A stretch of DNA of 11,737 nucleotides, taken from positions 1-11,737 of the forward strand of contig JAABOA010000765.1 of the NCBI GenBank assembly GCA_015680635.1. The letters run 5' to 3'. The translations under genes and the position numbers were made by a program. Below the pieces are notes generated by a model, which was not told where the DNA came from, did no database searches, and was given only the letters and a program-made list of their open reading frames with translations. Below, piece by piece: positions 1-7,440 of this stretch. The first letter of the stretch is position 1, and each line of letters starts with the position of its first letter. This DNA is from Lunasporangiospora selenospora. Taxonomy: Eukaryota > Mortierellomycota > Mortierellomycetes > Mortierellales > Mortierellaceae.

Positions 1-88
1 TACCCGCTCTTTCTTACTAATCATTCGACTCGAAAGACATATTTGCTCAGAAAAAAAAACCTCATTCCTGAAAACAACAACATCAACA
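1..88 (+). promoter_or_regulatory. leader / proximal upstream region of the LTO1 homologue
   Basis: This is the sequence directly before the LTO1 start. It has a pyrimidine-rich beginning, an A9 run near 51-59, and an AC-rich CAACA-type stretch right before the ATG, as in many fungal 5' leaders. No TATA box is visible. The true promoter probably lies partly outside the window. Confidence 0.4.
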
Positions 89-764
89 ATGGACATTCTC
101 AAGGAAGCACCAAAGGAACTGGATCTCGATGGCCTTGTCCATCTCGAAAACATGTAAAGACAACTTGCTGATCCTCCTCTTCTCTCCCCATTTCGCTTCT
201 GATCTCTTGCTTTTTAACTTGCGCCGAGTTGCTAAGTAAAATTACTCTGGATATCTTGTTTCTCCACCCCCACCCCACCGTAGGTTCGTGGAGTATGGTA
301 GGGACGATGGCCTGGCAGCCGGTGGACGCCACGGCTTCATTGAAGGCCGAGTCATGGGCTGCGAAAAAGGGTTTGAACTCTCACGCGAGGTTGGTTACTA
401 CGCCGGATGTGCCCAACTGTGGAAGACAATTGCTACTCAGTTTCCCGATCGTATTTCGGACAAGTAAGAACACTACCATTACACCTTTTTTTTTTCTTTG
501 AAAAAAAAGGGGGGCGTACGATACTTTTTCCATGGGTGATTTCTGTCATCTAATTCTTCTTCAATGTGCGCGGGGAATCTTAGAACGATGAAAAAGATCA
601 ACTCTTTGTTGGACCTCATCAATACCTTTCCGCGTCAGAACCAACTCAGCGATGATGTGATCGCATTGTTGGACAAGATCCGAGGCAAGTTCAAGACGGT
701 CGCGTCTGCTCTTCAGTCACCGGAACGATACGCAGATCAGCCAAAGAGCATGATGTTTTATTGA
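89..764 (+). CDS. LTO1: LTO1/ORAOV1 homologue, Yae1-Lto1 Fe-S adaptor subunit (3 exons, 141 aa)
   Basis: Predicted exons are 89-153, 284-463 and 584-764. Introns are 154-283 (gtaaag...tag) and 464-583 (gtaaga...tag). The spliced frame is 142 codons including the stop, close to the roughly 140 aa I recall for this family. Residues about 23-65 carry the deca-GX3 signature: runs of glycines spaced by three residues (GLAAG, GFIEGRVMGCEKG, GYYAG). The C-terminal part is helical, with SLLDLINTFP and a DKIRGKFK motif typical of LTO1. In yeast, Lto1 pairs with Yae1 and recruits Rli1/ABCE1 to the cytosolic iron-sulfur targeting complex; the same role is inferred here. The start has a favourable fungal context (caacaATGG) and is the first ATG after an A-rich leader. 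The protein ends in Met-Phe-Tyr rather than the Trp reported as conserved at the Lto1 C-terminus. The identification rests on motif recognition. Confidence 0.88.
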
Positions 765-1338
765 GGAGGGCCTTCTTCTGCAAAGAGAAAAGAAACAGTC
801 AAACTTCCTCGCCAAAGAAGACAGCCATTGCATTCAGGAGTGTCCTATTGCAGTGCTCGCTCCAGCTTCATGTTGGCAAGCTGGTGTGGTGCTTGTTGCA
901 AAGCAAGGGTGCACAGTGGCAGTCTCGTAAGGATGCTCTCGTAGACAAATGGAGTGGATTGCAAAAAGTCTTCCTGTTGTAGTTCGGGTACGGTTGACCT
1001 TCAGGCATGTACCAGTTGACACCTCGCCAGACAGGTTCCGTTCCATGGATTCTATTTTCATTCTCCAATAAAGAGCACGTGGTTGAATGAGCCAAGTGCC
1101 CCGTGCGCGACGGTGCGAGTTGAGGACTTGGTGCGCCATAAAGAGAAATGTGCTCTATCTTTCAGGAGGCAGTTCGTCTCTTACTAGCCCTCTTTGTTCC
1201 TGACGATGCTATGAAGAGCCTGCCTGATCAGGCAGAACTAGGTCAAGGGGGGGATGCGGAAAGGGAACCAAAAAAAAAGTTCATTTCCTTCATCCCTCCA
1301 TCCCATTTTCGGTCTTCAATGCAACCAGAACAAGAACA
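765..1338. other. intergenic region between LTO1 and the NADPH oxidase
   Basis: No gene can be firmly supported here. An AATAAA at 1067-1072 (plus strand) could be a polyadenylation signal for LTO1, although it lies about 300 nt past the stop. The minus strand between 1095 and 868 holds a 75-codon open frame rich in W, Y, N and C, with no convincing ATG or match; it could be noise or a gene fragment. The last 60 nt (about 1279-1338) are C/T-rich and end in AACAAGAACA before the oxidase ATG, which fits a 5' leader. Confidence 0.5.
1220..1235. repeat. 16-bp perfect palindrome upstream of the NADPH oxidase
   Basis: CTGCCTGATCAGGCAG equals its own reverse complement. It lies 103 nt before the oxidase ATG, so it is in the promoter or 5' leader. 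It could be a binding site for a dimeric regulator or a small RNA hairpin. A palindrome of this length could also be chance. Confidence 0.4.
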
Positions 1339-4210
1339 ATGCCTGCTGATGTGAACCATCCCTCCGATGCTCAGGATCAGCCCATGCTGGGAAAGGCCAA
1401 TGCACGACACTCTGACGATCGACAATGGTCAAAAGCAACAACTATTGAGAGCACACCGGAGGACAGCTGTCTGCAGCAGGAGGAGAAGAACACCTTTCGA
1501 CGGCGCTCTCTGCAGGAGATGACGAGTTCTGGAAACAGTGTTGCTGCAGACCCAGAAAAGAACAACTCTCTTCAGCCTCCAAGTCAGGATGACACCACTT
1601 TAGGGTCCCTGCCCATGTCACCAAGTCAGCAAAGCATTGAGAGAGCCATTGCCCAAAAGTTTGCCACTCTTGGTGTGCCACAGAAGCAGTCTTGGAGAGC
1701 GCAGATGGACCAATATCTTTTGCACGAAGGTGAGCAACTGACTCTGGACTTTTGTTGACAAATATCCACCAGAGCAACATTGCCTACTAACAAGAACAAG
1801 TCTGACCTTCTTCTCTCTGTCTCCGACATGTTTTACTAGGACCAAGAGTGTTGTTTCTCTGTCTGTGGAGTCTGCTGCAGGGGCTCATCTTCTATTTCAG
1901 TTTCGAGATCTACAACCGGTCTCTACACTATTCTCACGTTCGCTCTGCACTCGGCCTCACCCTGGGCATCTCTCGAGGGGCAGCAGCTGTCATCAACTTT
2001 GACTGTGCATTAATTCTATTCTCCGTGTGCAGGAACCTTATCTCGCTGCTAAGATCGACGTTCCTGAATGACATTGTGCCCTTTGACAAGAACATTGTCT
2101 TCCACAAGACCGTAGCCTGGTCAATCGTCCTCTTCTCTGTCATCCACAGTGTCGCCCACTATGTAAACTATTACCATCTGGAGATGAAGGACGCTGCTGA
2201 CCCAACAATACCAGCCAGCAGCAAGAGGACAGCTCAGTCAATGGCCTTCTTTACGGGTCCAGGGATAACAGGTCATCTCCTCGTCCTCATTCTTTTTTTG
2301 ATGGTTACTTCTTCTGTGGGTAGGTTGCTTTGCTTTCTACTTCCCACTTTCCACAGAAATCTTGCTTCTTTTAAAAGAATATTGTAGACTAATGGACCCT
2401 TGCATTCCCCCAATCTACCCAACAGAGCGTGTTCGCCGGAAAGGATTCGAGATCTTTTGGTACACCCACCATCTCTTTATCCTGTTCTTTCTCGTTCTCA
2501 TGATCCACGGCATGTTTTGCTTTATCCGTGCCGACACTGAACCGCATTGCAGGGGATCTCCAGGATCATACAAGTTTATCCTCGGCTCTCTCCTTTTCTA
2601 CATTCTTGAACGATCCATTCGCGAGATCCGTGCGCGGCAACAAACAGCCATCTCCAAGATTGTCCTCCACCCATCAAAGGTAGTTGAGGTTCAGTTGAAA
2701 AAGGCTGATTTCCGGGCCAAAGCCGGACAATACGTGTTTTTGAATTGTCCAGAACTCTCCATGTTTGAGTGGCATCCTTTCACTATTACGTCTGCACCCG
2801 AGGAGGACTATGTCAGTGTTCATATGCGGATTGTTGGAGACTGGACAAGTGCTTTCGCGAGTCGGCTTGGATGTTCCTTTGATGATGAGCAACAGTTTTG
2901 GATTGAGGCCATGATAAATGGTCCAGAAGCCAGTGGAGACCATGGATCATTGACAGAAGGATCAAGCTTGAGTGTGGCTAAAAACAACCTACACTCAATG
3001 GATCCTACTGGAATGGAGGCGGGAGCAAAGTCTGAAACAGGATCAGGATCGTGGGAAGGGGCTAGACCTCGAACAGGAGCTGCAGGTAAGATAAAGTAGA
3101 ACAACTGCTCGCGCTGCTGCTGGTGGTACAAGGACCCTGACCATTTGATTGTTTAGTTCCTCCCGAGTGTATTAGACGAGGAATGGTAGATGCTTTGACC
3201 TTGCCACGGGTTATACTGGATGGACCATATGGTTCCCCGAGTGAGGACGCATTCAACTATGAGATTGCAGTACTTGTGGGCGCAGGCATCGGAGTGACGC
3301 CATTTGCGAGTGTGCTAAAGCATATCTGGTACAGCGTTATGCAGCCGACAAAGATTATAACTCTCCGGAAGGTGTACTTTTTTTGGGTGTGTCGCGACAG
3401 AGATGTAAGGAGCCAAAAAAAATTCAGAAGGTACGGCTTGGCCCACCTCTTTTCTCAACTGCTAATATCAAATGGAAACATCTTTGTTCATGAACGAGAA
3501 TAGGCGTTCGAATGGTTCCAGGATTTACTGATTGCATTGGAAGAACAGAATATGTCTGATTTTCTGGAGATCCGATCGTACCTCACAGGGGAACTGGGAG
3601 CGGAAGAGATGAATATTATACTGACAGAGGCCAGAGAGGCGGCAGCGGCAGCGGCGGCACGCCATTTACGAAGAAAATATCGAAGGGTTGGCACCCGATC
3701 TCAAGGAGGCAGTGACGACCAAAATCAAGGGCTGCTGGCCAAGAGTGAGTCAAACGAGTCGCTTCCAGGTAAGGATACATCACGGATTGAATGGAATCCC
3801 TTCACAATCGTATTGGTCGTTTCATTCTCGACTCTAAAGACACTGACGCTGGCTCATAATTCATTACGGTTGATTGCTTGTTGTTGTTTTTTTTTTCACT
3901 AGGTCGCGATAGGGACGCTATTACTGGATTGAGATCGCCGACATATTATGGAAGACCTAACTTTGATAGGATATTTGGAGAGCTCGCTCAGGCGCACCCA
4001 AGAGAAAATGGACAGGTTGGAGTATTCTTTTGCGGACCAAAACCACTTGGCAAGACCATCCATCGATGTGCCAGAAAGTACAAGTTCAAGTTCCACAAAG
4101 GTAAAAATGAATGAAAGAGTCATTTGAGGAGTTTGCTCGTACGAAAGCGACAGGCAGTAGCGCTAATCATTCCTTAAAACCATTCTGTAAACAAAATAGA
4201 AAACTTTTGA
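1339..4210 (+). CDS. nox: superoxide-generating NADPH oxidase (gp91phox/Nox family), 7 exons, 750 aa
   Basis: Exons: 1339-1729, 1840-2319, 2426-3085, 3157-3404, 3504-3768, 3903-4100, 4200-4210. All six introns are GT-AG, 71-134 nt, and phases agree, giving 751 codons with the stop. Residues 1-130 form a hydrophilic Ser/Gln/Asp-rich N-terminal extension. The ferric-reductase-like membrane domain follows, with heme-ligand candidates H219/H233 (FHK, then IHSVAH) and H305/H318 (WYTHH, then MIHG), each pair 13 residues apart as in NOX2. FAD site: HPFTITSAP at 407-415. NADPH sites: DGPYGSPSED 532-541, VGAGIGVTPF 551-560, FWVCRD 586-591, FFCGPKPL 723-730. Residues about 456-520 and 622-685 are low-complexity insertions absent from compact Nox proteins, the second with an Ala7 run. 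The C-terminus HKENF is restored only by splicing to the 11-nt last exon. It moves electrons from NADPH to O2; fungal relatives act with NoxR and Rac. NoxA or NoxB type is not resolved. Confidence 0.93.
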
Positions 4211-4232
4211 GCGACAGCAAATCACAATGTTC

Positions 4233-4238
4233 ATTAAA
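4233..4238 (+). terminator. candidate polyadenylation signal (ATTAAA) of the NADPH oxidase
   Basis: ATTAAA lies 23 nt past the oxidase stop codon at 4208-4210 on the same strand, in the 207-nt gap between two convergent genes. It is the common one-base variant of AATAAA. Fungal signals are loose, so this is a weak call. Confidence 0.35.
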
Positions 4239-4372
4239 GCGTGCTTTGCGATGTGACGTTATTTTCCTCCCTCTCGTGATGGAAGTCTTTCTTCTCATGT
4301 TTATACGCGTCACCTTGAAATTGAGTCGCAAAACACGTCCCGAGTCCTAGTGGTGTATTGCAAGCAAATTTC

Positions 4373-4378
4373 TTTATT
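4373..4378 (-). terminator. candidate polyadenylation signal (AATAAA) of HSPA12-like copy A
   Basis: Read on the minus strand this is a perfect AATAAA, 39 nt past the TAG stop at 4418-4420. With the oxidase signal at 4233-4238 it implies that the two convergent transcripts end close together and may overlap. Confidence 0.5.
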
Positions 4379-4417
4379 TCGGTATAATGGGCTCGATTGT
4401 TCGCTCGAAAAGAAGAG

Positions 4418-6509
4418 CTAGTAAACATCGGTCGCCTCAAAGCTGAGGGTCTTTGTGATCTCCTTGCCATTTAACTTGACCGATGCCTTGATTTCAGACA
4501 GTCCAAAGTACATCTTGAAAGTAATATTTTTCTAAAATAAATAAGTTTATGAGAACAGAATAAGTTTTCCTGCCATGTATGTTGCGTGTCGTTTTCTTTA
4601 TCACCCCCCCCCCCCATTGACTTGACTTCTGCATTTTTTTTTAAAAAAATGCTATCGAGCGACTTACCGTTATGCCATCGCTCAAGGTGAACGGGGATCC
4701 GAGATCTAAAACGGCCAACTGGAACATTCCGGCAGAGGTGGTGAAATCCGGTGGATGATTCCCATCAAAGACATAAATGGGGACACAGCCCGTCGTGTTG
4801 TACTCCCTGTGCAACAGCAGATGCTTCTCTAAGCATTCGTCCACCTCGATCTTTTGACCCTTCCTGACCATCATCGAAAATCGGTCCGTACATTTCCAGC
4901 CTGTTGGAAGCTTCACCTTTGAGGTAACAGGGTCTTTGCCTTCTCTAAAGTCCATCAAAACACATACGCCATAAAACCGACGAGAGACGCGCGCTGTCAC
5001 AACCTTGGGGTTGAGTCCTGCATAGACTGCGCCTCGGACTACTGCGAGCTCGGGTCGAGGAGGGACAAAGATTTGCTTGACTTGGGAGGAAAACCTCTCT
5101 TTTGTGCGTGTCAAGAGATAGTCCGATGATCCGAACCCTCCTACCAACAGAATGGTGGAGCAAGTCTTTGCACTCGATAATTGCTGTTCAATCAATTCCA
5201 GCACATTGGCAATCACAGGGTCAAAGACCTTCTTCTTTAGCTCCTCAGCATTGAGCCTCAAAGCACCATCCTCGATACCGATGTCATCCTCATCCGTAAT
5301 TTCGTCAAAACATGCGTTGGAGGGAAGATCCAAGAAATGGTCATTCTCACCGTCGAATAGAGGTTTGATCTCGTCCGCAAATCGATCCACCATCTTGGAC
5401 AAGACCTTATCCGGGAGAGTGACTCCTTGTCGACGGAACTTTTTCACCAAAAGATCCTTTAGGTTCTGATCCACGAATATCGATCCGCAAGTGCCTCCGT
5501 GGCCTCTTGTCACTTCTGAGAGTTTCCTACCAGCGGTTGTTTCGTTGATCTCGTACACAATGAGATCGACCGTGCCACCTCCTGCATCGCAGATCATGAA
5601 CCTATCCTTGTCTTTGAGGCTGAATTGTTCACATTTCAATTCACAGTAAAGTGCTGCGGCCTCTGGTTCGGTGACCAGCAAGAGTCGGCCAGGGTGATCC
5701 TGAGCGGTGATAAGTTTAGCCTGAATAGCAGCCAGGCGCATGGCGTTCTTGGCCTTGTCCGACCACATGGCGGGGACAGTCAGACAATACCGGAACATAT
5801 TGGTGCTGAACCCGCCTCCACATCCACTTAGGATCTTTTCTGCAACGTACACATGTAAAGCCTCGAGGTAATCGGCAATAGCCTTGATGGTGCTCACGCT
5901 GAGGTCGGTGCTGTTTCGAATGTAGTTCTCATCCAGTCGAAGTTTGTACTGCTGCAACAATTCATGGTTGCGGGCTCGTCGCTCCGCTCCAATCTTGGCT
6001 TGCCATCCCCATGTGACGAGTTTAGGCTCTGTTTCCTTTGCGCCATCCTTCATTCTCTCTCTCCATCCCCATGAGACCAGTCGATGTTCCTTTTCTTCCA
6101 CTTCGTAGAGACTGAGAGTTGGTGTCTTTGAGTACTTTGCTGGCTGTTTTGGCCTAAAAGGGACAAAGTCCACAGTGATGAGGGGGTGAGGATTCAGCTG
6201 TCACTCAACAGTGCTTGTGTAAAGTCATTTTAGGACGAGTTCCGCGTGTACACAAGGGTTAGCTTACCATGTCGTGATATCAACGACCTCATTCTTGACA
6301 TCATCCACAAAGGCGTACGAGCAACCCCTAGTTTATGCGATGGCCAAGATTTTTTTAGAGTGTGTTGGGAGTACTGGTGGTGTGGATAATTAAGAGAGAA
6401 GGGGGAGAGAGTGATAATTGCGGGACACAAACACGAGTGCCTACGAAAAAGTGGTTCCAAAGTCGATGCCGACGACAATGGGATAGTCTTTGAGGTTGAA
6501 CTTTGACAT
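4418..6509 (-). CDS. HSPA12-like Hsp70-family ATPase, copy A (4 exons, 574 aa)
   Basis: Exons in transcript order: 6509-6445, 6327-6268, 6153-4668, 4531-4418. Introns are GT-AG (117, 114, 136 nt) and phases fit, giving 575 codons with the stop. Actin/Hsp70-type ATPase motifs are present: phosphate-1 VGIDFGTTFSGCS (13-25), phosphate-2 DAGGGTVDLIVYE (231-243) and adenosine motif LLVGGFGSSDYL (377-388). TVPAMWSDKAK (167-177) and VTEPEAAALY (202-211) are typical of the divergent HSPA12 branch, which lacks the canonical Hsp70 peptide-binding domain. The C-terminus is short (YFGLSEIKASVKLNG in the last exon). Residues 67-72 and 87-92 hold two LV[S/T]WGW motifs exactly 20 residues apart, an internal tandem duplication. 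The start is the first ATG of an exon with the canonical N-terminal strand (KDYPIVVGID). It is presumably cytosolic; the client is unknown. It is convergent with the oxidase. Confidence 0.92.
4604..4615. repeat. C12/G12 homopolymer inside intron 3 of HSPA12-like copy A
   Basis: Twelve consecutive C on the plus strand (G12 in the transcript) lie within the 136-nt intron 4532-4667. Long G runs are slippage-prone and uncommon in such short introns. No matching run is seen in intron 3 of copy B. Confidence 0.8.
4631..4652. repeat. perfect inverted repeat near the intron 3 donor of copy A
   Basis: GCATTTTTTT and AAAAAAATGC form a 10-bp stem with two T between the arms, 15 nt from the 5' splice site at 4667. 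In RNA it would be a weak A-U hairpin beside the donor. It may be a simple by-product of T and A runs. Confidence 0.5.
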
Positions 6510-6790
6510 GATGGTGTGCTTGTTGCGTCTGTCCAGACTCCAAGCTGGGGCTCAGGGTCGGCGCTGAAAAGAAGAACGGGAGATTGGCTGTGGGAAGCAA
6601 TTCAAGAGTGGGCGGTGTAGCTCAGTCGAGTGCAGTGTGGGACAGAGAGCTTCACTGAAATAGGCAGTGCAAGATGGTGGGACAGGGCAAAGCAGGACAG
6701 AGTGACGGGAGAGGGGGTGCAAAGGAAAAAAAAAGGAGCAGAAGGGAAAAAAAGAAATCACCAAATGTCCAGGATTTTATATTCACCAAG
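6510..6790 (-). repeat. pyrimidine-rich 5' leader of copy A, homologous to the copy B leader
   Basis: Between the ATG and TATA box the plus strand is purine-rich: GGTGGGACAGGGCAAAGCAGG starts near 6676 and GA/A-rich tracts run to about 6760. The copy B leader has GGTGGGACAAAGGCAGGGCG near 11568 and similar A/G tracts. The duplication therefore includes the promoter-proximal region. A pyrimidine-rich leader on the sense strand is common in fungal genes. Confidence 0.55.
6776..6781 (-). promoter_or_regulatory. TATA box of HSPA12-like copy A
   Basis: The minus strand reads TATAAA in an A/T context (gaatataaaatcc), about 267 nt before the ATG at 6509. Copy B has a TATAAA about 241 nt before its own ATG, so the element sits in the same place in both copies. 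This implies a 5' leader of roughly 210-240 nt. Confidence 0.55.
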
Positions 6791-6848
6791 ACTGAGTCTG
6801 TGCGACGTCAGCAGACTCGGACAAGGTGCTGCTTGAACGTCACTTTTG

Positions 6849-6853
6849 ATTGG
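6849..6853 (-). promoter_or_regulatory. candidate CCAAT box upstream of copy A
   Basis: The minus strand reads CCAAT 68 nt upstream of the TATA box, a usual spacing for a CCAAT-binding (HAP) complex site. I saw no equivalent in the 73 bases upstream of the copy B TATA that the window shows. Confidence 0.35.
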
Positions 6854-6859
6854 GACATT

Positions 6860-7440
6860 CTTGTAGATACCACGTTGGTAGATTTGAGTGCAAAGAAAAA
6901 GCCCCTTGCCGTTTTATGAGTCCAAGTCATTTCCCAAACTCGCCACTGCTTTTCCTGTTCTTTGTATTGAATATCCAAGGTTGTCTTGAGATTCTTGGTG
7001 AACGAGAATGGAGGCATGTCAGAGGTACTGGTGGAATTCGATCAGTTGCACAGACCGCCGACGTTCCTGAGATGGTCTACTCTTGCCTCATTGTACCAGA
7101 TGCTGCAGTCTATTGAAAGAGTTTTTACGCATCCCAGAAGAATAGGTCGACACAATGGACAATGAAGAGGGAGGGGGGCGAGGACGATGGGCATCCCGCT
7201 TTCTGGCCTTTGTCCGCAAGAACACCATCAGGGTTGGGCAAGCTGCAGAGTTCGCCCTCGGGAAATGGCCAGGGGAATAAGAATGGATCACGGCGGAAAA
7301 ATTAGCTGCAGTGCCTTCCTTCCAAGTGCATGCATGAATCAAAAGTCACACTTTCATGAGCAGCCTTTGAAAAGCCTCAGGGGTATTGACAGGGTTTGAA
7401 TGCGAGTGTATCCAGATTACTTTTACCATTGTTAACAAAA
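6860..7440. other. region between the copy A promoter and the decayed oxidase
   Basis: No recognisable gene is seen. Two open stretches have coding-like composition on the plus strand: an 88-codon frame 6850-7116 whose second half (ending VPEMVYSCLIVPDAAVY) looks more protein-like than its first, and a 41-aa ORF at 7155-7280 listed separately. They could be exons of one small gene or relics of sequence present before the duplication. No LTO1 sequence was found here, so the second unit seems to lack an LTO1 copy. Confidence 0.4.
7155..7280 (+). CDS. possible small protein or exon, 41 aa, unknown function
   Basis: This is a short ATG-to-TAA frame in a fungal-like start context (cacaATGG). An in-frame TAG sits four codons upstream, and also forms a possible acceptor (gaatag). 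The product begins MDNEEGGGRGRW and continues SRFLAFVRKNTIRVGQ; it ends KWPGE. It is basic in the middle and rich in Gly, Arg and aromatic residues, with a possible amphipathic helix. It is too short to judge by length. I do not recognise a family. It may be an exon, a real micro-protein or chance. Confidence 0.25.
   Translation: MDNEEGGGRGRWASRFLAFVRKNTIRVGQAAEFALGKWPGE

Larger units (their letters stand above)
1339..6790. repeat. tandem segmental duplication, unit 1 (oxidase + HSPA12-like A)
   Basis: The convergent oxidase (+) and HSPA12-like (-) pair recurs in the same order and orientation at 7441-11670. Anchors are TGCGGACCAAAA at 4031 and 8796, the HSPA12 start codons at 6509 and 11418, and the TATA boxes at 6776 and 11659. 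Divergence is much greater in the oxidase half, as expected once one copy lost function. Confidence 0.8.

Noticed and set aside
1442-1780. 112-codon minus-strand frame
   Set aside because: It is opposite the N-terminal exon of the oxidase and the following intron; no motif.
2820-3131. 103-codon minus-strand frame
   Set aside because: It is antisense to oxidase exon 3, which has clear FAD-domain sequence.
4604-4652. possible assembly artefact or terminator at the C12 run and A/T hairpin
   Set aside because: It sits inside a well-supported intron with a consensus GTAAGT donor; simple intronic repeats suffice.
5152-5469. 105-codon plus-strand frame
   Set aside because: It is antisense to the conserved exon 3 of HSPA12-like copy A; the minus-strand frame carries the Hsp70 motifs.
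6612-6632. tRNA-like A-box (GTAGCTCAGTCGAG)
   Set aside because: No matching B-box (GGTTCGA-type) or acceptor stem pairing follows at the right distance; it lies in the leader of HSPA12-like copy A.
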